Program-made: the position numbers and the translations under genes
Part shown: positions 13,401 to 23,702 of the stretch, one piece after another
Layout: every line of letters starts with the position of its first letter
Position numbering within the stretch: the stretch's first letter is position 1
Assembly (NCBI GenBank): GCA_000310025.1
Contig: FN648435.1
Location: forward strand, 91,806-155,805
Length of the DNA: 64,000 bases
DNA from: Ectocarpus siliculosus
Taxonomy: Eukaryota; Sar; Phaeophyceae; Ectocarpales; Ectocarpaceae
Reading direction: 5' to 3'
Notes under the pieces: generated by a model
Databases searched by the model: none
The model's input: only the letters and a program-made list of their open reading frames with translations
What the model was told of the DNA's origin: nothing

Positions 13401-16400
13401 TGTGAACTTCGTTAAGTGTTAAAAGCTGGGACGGGGGGGCATGGCGGCGCCTGCCAGTAACGCATTGGTACGTTTCACGAACGATATCTTCCTTTTGGGG
13501 TTGACAGCAATGCACGCTGATTGACGAGCACAGAGTGCGTGCAATCATCGCCACGGTCGTTTCGGTACGATTCAAGAAAATGTGCGTGGCGGCACATGAG
13601 TTATGCGTTGGAAACTAAGCCCTACTGCGGAAAACCTGGATACCCAAGACTGCCCTTCACAGGAAACCCGACAGTAACATCCACGTGGCCCAGTTCGACC
13701 TGCCAGTCGTTGCGGCCGGAATTTCCAAGAGTCCACCGTACGACAACTAGCACGCGGCCACTCTTTGATCGAAAACGTGGGAGCTCAAGAAGGGAGCACG
13801 CGGTCAGCTCATCCCGCTCGCTCACTTTGACCCGGAGCCATCGCTGGAGGCTCTCCGGCAAGAGGTCGAGTCCCATCGTCAGCAGGTCTACCTCCAGAGG
13901 GTGATCCGCCTCAACCATCCGGCGATGGCCGACGAACCCGGACTGGGTCAGGCACCCGTCGAAGGAGACCGCGCCTCCGACGTCCGCCGCCGCCGGGGGC
14001 CCCGCCTGATCCGCAACGTAGCTCAGCCAGAACTCCCTGGTGTGTGCCGTTTCGCAAGACCACCGGAGCAATGGGCTGAGGGTGTAGCACTTATCTACTA
14101 TCTGGCCCCGAGACAAGGCGTTGTTGTTGAACCGCCGGGTTCTGTTGATTTCCTTGAACTCCATGCGGCGCCTTCGTAGCACGTAGACACAATAATTTCT
14201 CGTTGGGGCTCAAAAACGCCGAAAAGGTGCGAGTCGAATAGTGCTAACAACTATTTCCGCTCCAAGAACGGTATAATAGGTTCGGACAAGCACTTTAAAA
14301 CAAAGAACATGCCACTACTTTCCGAAATCACCCCTACAGAAGGTATTGATGTATTCTTCTGCAATAATTATCCCGGCTGATACGTTTAATAACTATCCCA
14401 AGACATTGTTATTCATTTTCAGTTCAAGAAGATATGCGCGACGTGTTCCCCTCCTGTTGTGAACGTATACCTGTTGGTCGTCAGCCGTTCGCCCAGCTTC
14501 CCCTTGTCACGGCCAAGCCTCACCAAGTATGCTGAGGTCGTCGGGAACGGACACGAGACTTCAGCCGACACTATGGTACATATGATAGGAAACTCAACTC
14601 GTTCAACACACGAGTACGAACACATGGAAATGGTTACGTAAGTGAACAACTGCATTTGTATCCCCGGGTCACAATATGCACAAGGTTCGTCTTCGATTTA
14701 GGTTAGACCGAGATGTCCGCCCAAGAATGATCAACAAGCCCCATACAGACGGCTGGCACAGGGTATATTCTTGGGGTCTTCCCGATTCGTCGGGGACACA
14801 GAAGGTTTGTGGGACTCACACTTGTAGACCATCGTTGGATCAACAAACCACCGGTCTACTGTAGGAATTACACATCTCGCCACTGTTACATAGTTAGAGT
14901 ATCAGTTCTCTTGACCCTTCAGTCAGAAGAGAGAAAACATCAACATGCGGGTCATGTTTCTCTTAATGTTGTTTTCGACCTAGAGGTCTACCCCATGTTG
15001 TTCTTCCAGTTGCAATAGACAACAGTCGGGCACCTATTCAAATAAACAACATATCACTCCCCGCGGATCTTTATCAATGAAATTCCTCGGTGGGTCACAT
15101 GGAGGAGCTCCACCCGTTTGCATTTGGGACCATCACGGGCATGAACCAACGGTACCTCGAAATTCGTCAAAGCTCAAGCACCCGTCGCCGTCAGCGTCGA
15201 ACAGCCGTAGCAGCGCTCGGGCTCGATCCATCGCCCTGCATAGCACGACCAACATAGACAAGTCCAAACGGAGGCCTCGTTGAATATCAATCCATCTCGG
15301 GGGAGATCTTGTTATATCCAAGGAGCCGCTCGCGCCCTAGCTTACTGGTACGACCCTATTCGTCGCCCGGTTCACGGTTTGTCTGGATAACAAGCAAGTG
15401 GACACCACGTAAAGGCGGTGAAAACGGCTTGAAAGCACGCGGAGGGTCACGCTGGGTCAACGTTGTCCTATGCTAGACTCACAGAAACGCTCGGGATCGA
15501 TCCTTTCAATACCGCCTGCCGTTCACGACAGGGAGACTGGGAACATAATGGGGGTATCCAGAGCAGCAGCTGTGCACAGCGAAAGAGTCAAGCATCAAAC
15601 TTGGTGGAGATGCTTTGGGTTATTCTCATTATCCGTGCAAGATAGTAGGCGGAACAGACAACAAAACAAACCAATGAGAGATATACCTGTCCGTCAGTGG
15701 TTTGGGGCCCGGCCCGTCGTCAGTACCAGCTGACCAGTTGACGGCATGCAGGAACGAGCCTGTCTTGGACTCGTCGACCGTGTCCTGCGGTGCTAGATCT
15801 CGCTTTGAAATCTGTTCAGACGGAGTAGTCATCCGTTTCATGTAGATGATTCGCTAGCCCAAATTTTACACCAGAACCTACAATAGAAAATAAGCCCCAC
15901 CAAAACGTTCGTCGCCGCCTCTCCACGCGCTCACAAGTCTTGGTTCGAGGAGAAGAAAGGATGGCACCAACTTGTTACCCAGGCATCGAGAAAAGCGCCA
16001 CAATATGAGTAACCTGGATTGAGGGAGTGAGGGTCCTGGACCTATGCGCCCCTGTGTATACCGTGTACAGATGCCCATCTCAGGCCTCGTTTCACGCCCA
16101 ACGAAAGGCAAACGCCGACCAGCGCTAACAGTCTGTTGTGTGCCCAACCCTTTCCACAAAAAAACTGGCGTTGATATGACCCCCTTTACATCATGTGTCT
16201 CGCCATATCGGCAGAGGTTTTGCACTTCTTGTCGGAGCACGGATAATTGTTTCTGACAAAGAATGGAGTGTCAGCCGGGTTCCGTGTCGGTTGGAAGCCA
16301 GCCCATCCCGGTCAGCCTCAAAGAAAGAACAACGTACCCACCTCTGGTACGCACTTTCCCGCAAGAACTTCGGCCTCGGTCTCCCGAATTGACTGTCCCA

Positions 16401-17066
16401 CGTTGTGCAGCTGGGCGATGATGTACGCTCGCCGTCTTCTCAGAGCTGCGATCTGGATCGTTTGCATATACGTTGATGAACAACAATGTAGGCGATGGTA
16501 AACGAGCGGGCGTCACATTCATTGGCCGAAACCAGAACTCGAGAAACAATGAAGTCTCTAAGTAGTACCTGGTGTAAGAGATCTGCACAACTCACCACGC
16601 CACGGTTTCACACATGTAGTATGCATGGCGAATCACGAGGCAAATATGTTCGCTAGACAAAGTGACACTTCGGAAGCACCAGATTCACCAGATCGGTAAG
16701 GACTTCACACTCTGTCGTTGGAAAATGTTGCACAAAAGTGTTATGTAGTTGTACCCATTTCAAGCAAAATACAAGTGAGGGATACGCGCCGCACAATTGA
16801 AGTTGTGTGGTACCACTCCTGTGTGACCTTGGCCAATACATCAAATATACGAAGACATGTAGACTGGCGCCACAAGATACGTGGACCTAAATACCAACCA
16901 CAGCAACAACAACTGTCACAGACACCTCGGTGGATTCTTCATCTGTTGCGCAGCGACCCTCCTCGTCTTCTTGGTCGTCTCCTTCTTCGCTCGAGCTCTC
17001 AAGCAGGGAATTTCCGAGCTGGTCGAAACGCCCCTCTCCAGGGTTCAGCTCGGCCCAAGGGGCCAT
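3475..17066 (-). CDS. Large multi-exon gene, unknown EF-hand protein
   Basis: Exons are inferred from open frames, GT/AG sites and matching phases. N to C: 17066-16926 (ATG, acidic), 16452-16355, 15235-15156 (EF-hand), 14531-14471, 14171-13826, ~13346-13210, 12662-12583, 11695-11578, 11248-11125, 10893-10708, 10275-10189, 9938-9840, an unresolved part at 9.8-7.7 kb, 7704-7606, 7475-7349, 6716-6534, 5298-5154, 4744-4589, 4241-4157, 3602-3475 (stop TAA). Most neighbouring phases agree exactly; the junction entering ~13346 is ambiguous. The protein looks largely helical, with an acidic N-terminus, a coiled-coil-like region near the C-terminus (AAAADTEEGRKLAGMEEELR) and an acidic Ser-rich tail. 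Only the EF-hand is recognisable as a family. It could be two adjacent genes split at the gap, but no stop plus start was seen there. The function is unknown. Confidence 0.55.
4927..4945 (+). repeat. Poly-C run
   Basis: An uninterrupted run of about 16 C lies in an intron of the minus-strand gene. Confidence 0.8.
7606..9839 (-). other. Unresolved part of the EF-hand gene
   Basis: At least one exon must lie here. Open minus-strand segments that look coding include about 7789-7960 (PYHWFIVDDDK, then GMEAWLRVEAAFLSPAF), an overlapping alternative frame at about 7880-8030 (ARLLKSFNQTGPWLSMA), and about 8806-8890 (VPNLDVPRLKKGNLYRYKG). None could be fitted in phase to the exon ending at 9840. The exon at 7704-7606 (EILESRTLVLDDRLKVSISA) is placed with confidence at the 3' side. 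cDNA or RNA-seq is needed to choose. Confidence 0.35.
9840..9938 (-). CDS. Helical exon of the EF-hand gene
   Basis: Acceptor ...CGCCCAG and donor GTGAGA flank 99 bases read QALEKVAAAVEKVVRAHALP followed by ELKRIVLFHSMR. It enters in phase 1 from the 10275-10189 exon and leaves in phase 1. The next exon in this phase was not found. Confidence 0.5.
10189..11695 (-). CDS. Four linked exons, central region of EF-hand gene
   Basis: Exons 11695-11578, 11248-11125, 10893-10708 and 10275-10189 have consensus splice sites (three GTGAGT donors) and successive phases 2/0/1/1 that fit without adjustment. They encode a helical part (QRIYRTAWLSWFMSG; WLEKNLIRLKTRLYRGFRAC), then a sheet-like part (SLILNPTGRFDDVTLYGVAA; FSVSLNFLHKG; GVGMSVTLDLEGKYDTT). 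The mix suggests a folded domain rather than a plain coiled coil. I do not recognise the family. A CAA/GTT run in the intron at about 10914-10937 is a simple microsatellite. Confidence 0.5.
12583..12662 (-). CDS. Charged helical exon
   Basis: Acceptor ...TTGGTAG and donor GTGATA flank 80 bases read VEEELTLATMHAKLMLEVVE followed by ERRKRNR, a strongly amphipathic, coiled-coil-like helix. It starts in phase 0 and ends in phase 2, consistent with neighbours at 13210 and 11695. Confidence 0.5.
13210..13346 (-). CDS. Exon of the EF-hand gene
   Basis: The donor AAGG|GTGAGG ends a frame reading ...VDRGEAQLLLADAGEVMSKLR in phase 0, matching the next exon (12662). The 5' edge is uncertain: the acceptor after CGTATAG gives 137 bases, but its phase does not fit the preceding exon, so a later acceptor or a missing exon is likely. 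Confidence 0.4.
13826..14171 (-). CDS. Largest exon of the EF-hand gene
   Basis: This 346-base open exon ends at GTCAAA|GTGAGC in phase 0. It begins RRMEFKEINRTRRFNNNALS, continues through an aromatic segment (REFWLSYVADQ) and an Asp/Leu-rich part (DHPLEVDLLTMGLDLLPE), and ends QRWLRVK. The composition is that of a folded globular domain, but I do not recognise the family. The open frame continues into the following intron, so the donor position is supported only by its consensus. Confidence 0.5.
14471..14531 (-). CDS. Small exon after the EF-hand
   Basis: A 61-base exon with acceptor ...CCTCAG and donor GTATAC reads YLVRLGRDKGKLGERLTTN. It enters in phase 1 and leaves in phase 2, bridging the EF-hand exon and the 14171 exon exactly. 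Confidence 0.5.
15156..15235 (-). CDS. EF-hand exon
   Basis: An acceptor after TATGCAG and a donor GTACCG flank an 80-base exon. It encodes a helix (AMDRARALLRLF) and a canonical calcium-binding loop DADGDGCLSFDE, with acidic residues at loop positions 1, 3, 5 and 12 and Gly at 6. This is the one part of the minus-strand gene whose family is evident. A single visible EF-hand is unusual because the motif normally works in pairs, so a second, degenerate hand may lie in the flanking helices. Confidence 0.65.
16355..16452 (-). CDS. Exon 2, basic helical segment
   Basis: Acceptor ...GATCCAG and donor GTGCGT flank 98 bases read as IAALRRRRAYIIAQLHNVGQ followed by SIRETEAEVLAGK. The exon ends in phase 2, which is what the EF-hand exon needs. 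The alternating pattern suggests an amphipathic helix just before the EF-hand. Confidence 0.5.
16926..17066 (-). CDS. Candidate first coding exon, acidic N-terminus
   Basis: A 47-codon frame begins MAPWAELNPGEGRFDQLGNS and becomes strongly acidic (SSSEEGDDQEDEE). It ends at a GTGTCT donor in phase 0, matching the phase-0 start of the next exon at 16452. An in-frame upstream ATG at 17093-17091 could also be used. The opposite strand here reads a hydrophobic segment (LGGFFICCAATLLVFLVV), so strand choice is not certain. The acidic reading is preferred because its phase fits the downstream exons. Confidence 0.4.
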
Positions 17067-17553
17067 CAACGTCGGCGGAGTGCTACTATTCATCGTGCTC
17101 GGTATGCGAATATTGCACGGTGACCTTGCACAGAAGAACCTCCATGTAGACCTGTAGGGGCTCGTTCCGAACGTGAGACTCAAGACAACACGACCTACAA
17201 AAAAGTACTTTGTAGTAGTACACAGTGTGCTTTCTTGCACTACAATGGTGCTTCTTGTACTATCCGGCCCTCACCCCTCTAGACTGTACTGGCTTGAACA
17301 CCCGCGTGTAGTTTTCTATGTTGAAATGCACTTGACAGGCGCTCTCTCTCGCGCGCGTGGTTTTGGATCGCGCGTGAGGGAGCATCACACTCAACGAGCC
17401 GTATCCAAAGGTAGAAGGTACGGGGGGGTATATGATGCTGCGTAGCCCCCAAGCGGCGGAACCTCGCGGAACCCATGAAGCTGCTGGAACTGGGACAACA
17501 CCACACGCGGTCGCGCTGCTGTTGCCAAACCTGCTTACACAAACACGGAAACC

Positions 17554-20500
17554 ATGAAAAAGAGGGCCGGGTCGGGGGTGTCCTTGCTTGTGGTGCGTTC
17601 AGCGGAGGTGCGAAAGACATACAGGGCGTGGTTTCTGTCAATCTCGTTGGCCGTCCTCCTCCTCTGTTCCGTTCCCTTGTTCTCCGCTGTTGGTGTCACC
17701 GCCTCGACAGCTGCTGGCGCCAAAGGAGCAAGCTCTCGTCACAACAACAACTGGGCCGTGCTGGTGAGAAGAGCTCTAGAAGGTAGTGCGTGTGGAGTGT
17801 AGGCGACGACCCCATCACACCAATGACAAGCTAAGCGTGTACGCCGTCATCAGCACATTCACCTGCTGGAAATCCTATCTGCCGAGGCTGTGAGCGGCGC
17901 ATTGGCTGTCCTCGTAGGGAATCGAGCGCCTTTAAGCACGATTGGGACCAATAGGTTGACGACCCCTCTGGTTATGCATGGGAAAAGCAGTCGCGTCCGC
18001 CACAACCCGCAGAGGAAGAACAACACGGCGGTGGACCAGCGTAGATGACACCTGTGGTGTGCAGCATTTTTTTTTTTTTCGTGGATATTGCTGTTGGATT
18101 TTGTTGTTGGAGAGCAAGATCTTCCGACGAGCTTTAGACCTGGTAAATCGGTTGACCGTTCGGTACAACATGCATACAGCGTTCCGTTAGTTACCCTGAC
18201 CAGCCATGCTTACAGTTTGCTACATGTAGGGCCTACTTTAAGCACCACATCTGCCTGTCAGTGTGATGCAGACACCGAACACACAACTTCAAGAACAGCG
18301 AAGATACACTGTTGATAATGAAGTTGATTGTTTGCGGGACACATCTGGTACGGTTAGTCCCCTCTCACGTGATTACTTGTTAAAGTGGCAGCACTTTTCC
18401 TCTATGTACAATCGATGCAGGTGTGCACATCCCGCTTCTGGTTCAACTACCGGCACGTGGCCAACACCCTGTCGGTGTACCACACGGTCAGGCGCCTGGG
18501 CATCCCGGACTCGAACATCGTGCTGATGCTGGCGGACGACATGCCCTGCAACGCTAGGAATCCGTTTCCGGGGGGGGTATATAACAGCAAGGACCATGAG
18601 CTCAACCTTTACGAAGGAGACGTCGAAGTGGACTACAGGTATTGCATATGATTCTTGTTTGGTACTTTTAGTGTTGCATCGCACACACGCTCTTCATTTC
18701 GTTGTGGCCGGTCCCGTTTTGTTTTGCGTGGAAGGGTTGGTGTCTGCGTCAAAGGCAGTTCCTTCTCGTTGCTGCAAGGGAGAAGTCTCGTACACGTTGT
18801 TGTTGACCTCGCCTCATCAACAAATCTGGGCACCAGCCTGCACGGTGCGGTGTATATATTTGACCCGCCAGTCGGGGTGACACAGGCGGAACGTCAAGAC
18901 AGAAGTTCTTTGTTATTCGTTCCTGCTGCGGTGCTTGCATTCAATTTTAGCGCGAGAAGAGTTGCGAGAAGAGTTAAGCTGTCTCTTCCCTCTGTGTTGT
19001 GTGCACTCAAGACCGCGCGCGTTTCATTTCTACATTGCGAGTTTTTGCATCCCGGAGAAAACATATCGTATACCATAGAGCCTCGGGTCCGACTTCAGTA
19101 GGTTACCAACTGAAGACAAAGCCACGGGCGTTCCCGCGCTCACGTCCCTAGAAAAATATCCACTCCATAACGAGGTGGGACCCTAGACTCACAACAGATT
19201 GGAGGAAAACGCAGCAAAACCGTTGTACCCTCTTGTTCACAAATGTGTCTTTGGTGTAGGCGGCTGCCTTCTGATCATGGCACGCGCGAAAGCATCGCCA
19301 TCAAAACAGTTGCCGTCGTTCAGCCAGGTTCGGCTCTTTCGTTGCATATCATTGCACCAGGAAATCGAAACCCGCGACAACCTCACGGTCGAAAGCAACC
19401 GCGCACGCTATGCTGCTTTTTGTTTTTGTGCCCAGAGGAGAAGAAGTGAGTGTGGAGAGCTTCCTGCGCCTGTTAACCGGGCGAACTCTACCGGGAACAC
19501 CGCCTTCCAAGGTAATCCCGATGCAGGAAGCGAGACCGCACCGTTCACGTATATCTCCTCCTGTGTGTGCTATCCTGATTCCTGTATTTTCGTTCTATGC
19601 ACTCCCCTCTATCCCAACCAACCATCTACAATCCCACCATGCTACGTCTTGGTTGTGGTCATCTCTCTCTTTCTCTCTCCTTTTAGTATGTGTTGTGCAT
19701 GCGTTGCTGTTTGTTGCTCCCCCTTCGGCCGTCTGCCTTTGCCCCCCTCTCCCCTCTTTATCCACCCCCCTCTCGACAACGTCTCTTGCGAACAACCGGT
19801 GCAGACGCTGGCGACAGACGAGCACAGCAACGTGCTCATCTACATGAACGGACACGGCGGAGACCAATTCCTCAAGTTCCACGACATGGAAGAAGTATCC
19901 AGCCACGACCTGGGGGGAGCCTTGCGAGAGATGGAGCTCAAGAAGCGGTATCACAGGGTGCGTGTCTTGAAACGCCAGACCGCATGATGCGGGGCGGCGT
20001 TGGGGCGTTGGGGCGGGGGCACTCGAAGTCACGTCCCGAAGGCGAATCAACGTTATTGTGGTGGCGGTAGTTGCGGTACTATTTATTCTAGCGGTGTTGT
20101 TCAGGTCTAACGTGTGTTGACCTCTAAATTTGGTACGTAGTATGTGTAACCCCTTCTGTTGTCGTGCGTTTTGGCCTGTTGGCCACTTGTCGCCCTTCTT
20201 TTGGCTGCCTTTGTCGCCAATTGATCGGCATGCCTCACCGCACGCGTGCGACCACCGCGTCCGTTGTCCTCAGCTCGCGCCCGTGATGATTCGATGCTTG
20301 GTTCGATTCTTGGAAAAACCTTGAAAATTCGCCGAACTTTCCATGATACCCGACAAAACCAGGTGCTGTTCATGGTGGATACGTGCCAGGCAATGACTCT
20401 CTTCGAAGAGATCGATTCAAAGGATGTAATCTGCATCGGCAGCAGCGTCCGGGGGGAGAACTCGTACGCTCGAGGGGTGAGTTCTTGCACTGTAATAGCG

Positions 20501-22317
20501 TGTCTCGCACCTAGTTGGCACGGTCAAAAACCTTCAAGCGGCAAGGTTGAGAGCAAGAGTCTCGGCAAGGTGCGTAATAGCCGCATTTCGTGCTTGTTTA
20601 GTCAGAGAACGCAACCTTGGTCTTGAAGCCGGCCACTAACCGTGTCTTACCCGGCGTGTTTCTCCGACTTCATACCTCTCACCGATGTCCTCGGCAGAGC
20701 GACGCAACGATCGGGCTGTCCCTGATGGACAGGTTCACGTCTGCGATGCTGGACTTTTTTCAGGCCGCGATAACGAAGGGGGAAGACGTCACGGCGAACA
20801 GAGTGCGGGGGTTCAGTAGCGGAAACTCCGCCCCGCTGAACCTAAGAAATGATGTGGGTTGGTTTGAAACTACATGTGTTATTTTGTGTTTTTCAAATCG
20901 GGGTTTCGTTTTCCTAGTTTTTTTGCTGGATGGTTTAGAACCAGTGTAAATGGGAGAATATATTGTTATATTGTGTAAGGTTGCGCATGAGCGGCCTTGA
21001 TGCTCGTTGCCGTTGGCACTTGTTTCCCATGGGAGTTTCTTGCTGCTTGTATGTGTCCTGTGGCCAGGTGATGCTGCTACTGTTTGGTGCAATTGAGTTG
21101 GCGTTGTTTTGTGTTTCCGTTGGTGCTATCGGTGCTCATCCGTGGTTCAAAACCAGCCGCAACATCGTTTTTTTGCTATTCAGATCTGAAGAATGCGGAG
21201 GCGTCTTTGGAACATTGCTGCTGTCGTGCTGGCTACGCCTGGGTCCAATTTCAACACGCGGAATACCCGCCTGTATTGCCCGCCCTATATCTGCGCTCTC
21301 CGTCAAGCTATCCCTAAACCACCAAGCCACCCACACGCATTTGGTCTTGTTGCATGCGTACAAGAACGCCATCCCGCCCCTGCCGATATCCATTATTGAT
21401 GTAGCGCACTACGTCATGAATATGCAACCCTTGTCCGCATGCTATCCAGGTCACCCTAGGGGCCTTGATGCATTCGATGCGGCCGAAGTCACTCCTCTCA
21501 TCGCCGACGGTGGAGCTCAAGGGCTGGACGGGACCCCCGTTAAATATGGTTCGTGTTACACGCACGCGTCCACGCGCGAAGAAACCTTTACGCTTGAGAA
21601 TTCAGGCGTAGTCATTGACGTCGATGTCTCGGATTGTTTCGCCGAAAGTACAAGACTGCCCCGTCGACGGCACATTATTGGTGTCAAATATCCGTCAGCA
21701 CGCCTGTAGCGATGAAAATTGGAGCGCGACGTATCAAAGAGCTGTGGGATGCGCGCAGGTTACGCTTGCGCAGTGAAATCTACCGGTGTTCGTCTTCGAT
21801 TGCCATGCCCAAGTAGATTTTCCCGCGCTTTGGAGACTTGTACCTGCTCCGCGGGCAATGGCATGCGCAGGCTTGGCCGAAAGTGTGCGCCAGAGAAGCT
21901 GTGCGTGCCTTGTTTTTGTTATTTTTCCCTCTTTCGCCCTTAACGGCCGATCGCGCTCGTAGCAATCTGTCGTTTACCCCACCAGGACGGTGTGGGGTTT
22001 GCCCCGGCCGTAGCCACGCTGCGGGCTCGAACGAGGTGAGTTGGTCCCTCTGCCTCTAAACAGGCCGACACACCGAACGCAGGCACTGTGCGCGCTCTGT
22101 GATGTCGGATTGGTCGAATTATGACCCTGCAAACCCTCCGCACGACAAACCGCGGGAGATAGTCTCAATTACCTTGCTCCGGCCTCCCTGCGTCTGCGCG
22201 CCGCATTCCTTCCCTCAATGATGGTTTTGCCAGATCCACGTCACCGACTTCTTTGGTTCGGTGCTCAGCGTGGAGCTGACCACAGATCCGTACGAGCTCG
22301 TTGGCGTCGAAGAGTAA
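17554..22317 (+). CDS. PIGK: GPI transamidase catalytic subunit (GPI8/PIG-K)
   Basis: This is the C13-family cysteine protease of the ER GPI-transamidase complex, which cleaves the C-terminal signal of target proteins and links them to a GPI anchor. Exons: 17554-17763, 18421-18638, 19436-19511, 19805-19957, 20363-20476, 20698-20853 and 22234-22317. The phases of the first six agree and give 309 residues. The start ATG (AAACCATG) precedes a hydrophobic signal segment ([20 protein letters not shown]). Family motifs follow in order: [26 protein letters not shown], a YMNGHGGD motif with catalytic His near residue 185, and a MVDTCQA motif with catalytic Cys near residue 227. The 42-residue spacing matches human His164/Cys206. 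IGSS and a C-terminal VTDFFGSV complete the match. The region between 20853 and 22234 needs one or two more exons; 21986-22035 is a candidate. The last exon ends soon after FFGSV, so no C-terminal membrane segment is seen. Confidence 0.9.
18061..18080 (+). repeat. Poly-T run in PIG-K intron 1
   Basis: About 13 T in a row lie in the 657-base first intron. No other feature was noted in that intron. Confidence 0.6.
21986..22035 (+). CDS. PIGK: Candidate penultimate PIG-K exon
   Basis: Fifty bases lie between acceptor ...CCCCACCAG and donor GTGAGT, with a good pyrimidine tract. Read so that it ends in phase 0, as the last exon requires, it gives [16 protein letters not shown]. The SH-A-G core faintly resembles the SHxGxR segment that precedes TDLF in other GPI8 proteins. 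It would need another upstream exon ending in phase 1, so it is only a proposal. Confidence 0.3.
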
Positions 22318-23702
22318 ACGCCGGAGCGGAGGCGGCGCGGGGGTTTTGAGCCGAGGAACGCTATCAAGCCGAGGGCACCGAGGACGAAGTTTGCCATACA
22401 GGGATTAAGTTGACGCGGTGTTTGCGGGAAGATGGTAAGGTCTACCAGGTAGCAGTTTTTGCACTGGATTAGGCGATCCCAATCACTGGACAGATACACG
22501 GAGGTGGAAACGAGGTGGGTTCCTGTTGGTTCTTGCTGCAGCTTCAGCATATCGACAGGCCTCGATAGCTTTTCGATGGAATGGCGTCTTCGGTTGGAGG
22601 GGGGGGTGGCCGCGTTGGAATGGAAGAATGCGGGGTGGGTCGTGTGCAAGAGATGCGGTTATCGCAGGGTGGACATTGAAAGCAGTGAACGGCTTTTGCT
22701 TCAGCCGCCGTCATGGTATGTATGCATATTTACTGGCAGAGAGGAAGGAGATACATTGGAATGTGTAGCGGCGATGCCGACGGTGCCGTGGAAACGTGAG
22801 CATCTGCTGCAAATTTGTGTTTGTAGCTCTAAGGACCTACGAACTCATGTAAAAATTACCGAGTGCGTCCTAGGGGAAGACAACGCACGTAGGTACGGAG
22901 GGTCACTGTTTATACAGCCGATCCGGTCGCTCTAGCAGATCACCGTTGTTGAAGCCGTCTTCTTTCGCTCGGCCGGGTCACGAGCTCTGATCGATGTCCC
23001 TGAGCTCCATCGAAAACAAATGTCTCGATTTCCATGCGCGCGCGCAAGGGGCACACAAATGCTTGTGCGAGGCACCGAGTTCGTGCCGCGTGGGAAACGA
23101 TATTGCTTGAGTTTATGGGGAAGGATAAGTAAATATGCCCGTCAATCTTCAGTTGTTTCGCTAACGATTGAATTGATCATACCCAAGGAAGGGCAGTGCT
23201 ACGGCACTTGAGACCCCCCTTCATTTTGCATCACCTTTGCCTGCAAGAAGGTGAACACTGCTGCTAGAGGGAATCAGTGGAGTAGATGGTATGCGAGGAC
23301 CCCATGCCGGATGCCGCGCCGCCCACCTACCCTACCGCACACACACCCCAGAATCCCCGCAGATCACTATCGAATGCAGGGCAGCCCAAACAGAACTACC
23401 CACAAACATTACTTGCCAAACAATCGTTTAGGAACTCCATATTGCATCAAACCTACATTAATCATTGAGGTACGTCTGCAATAGCACTCCAGGCGGCGAT
23501 GGGACCACTCGCTGTGGTTCGCTACGTCTAGCTCATTCCAATGCATTCGATGTATCACCAAGCGCTTGAAACAATTCTCCATAGGCTATGACTAGAGCAG
23601 TTGGCATCTACTTCCCCTCCTAGTGCTTGGCTGTTCCACAAGTGGCGTACCTTGCGTCACCTCGATCCCATTTCTGAAGCTTTGTAGCTTCAGTCTCATA
23701 TT
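22318..23702. other. 3' flank of PIG-K, no gene recognised
   Basis: Several short open frames exist on both strands (for example 22459-22935 +), but none shows a domain, codon pattern or splice structure that I can support. The stretch is left unannotated. Confidence 0.4.

Noticed and set aside
16881-17157. Plus-strand frame with a hydrophobic segment
   Set aside because: It overlaps the acidic minus-strand exon, whose phase fits the downstream exons; the plus-strand reading has no neighbouring exons.
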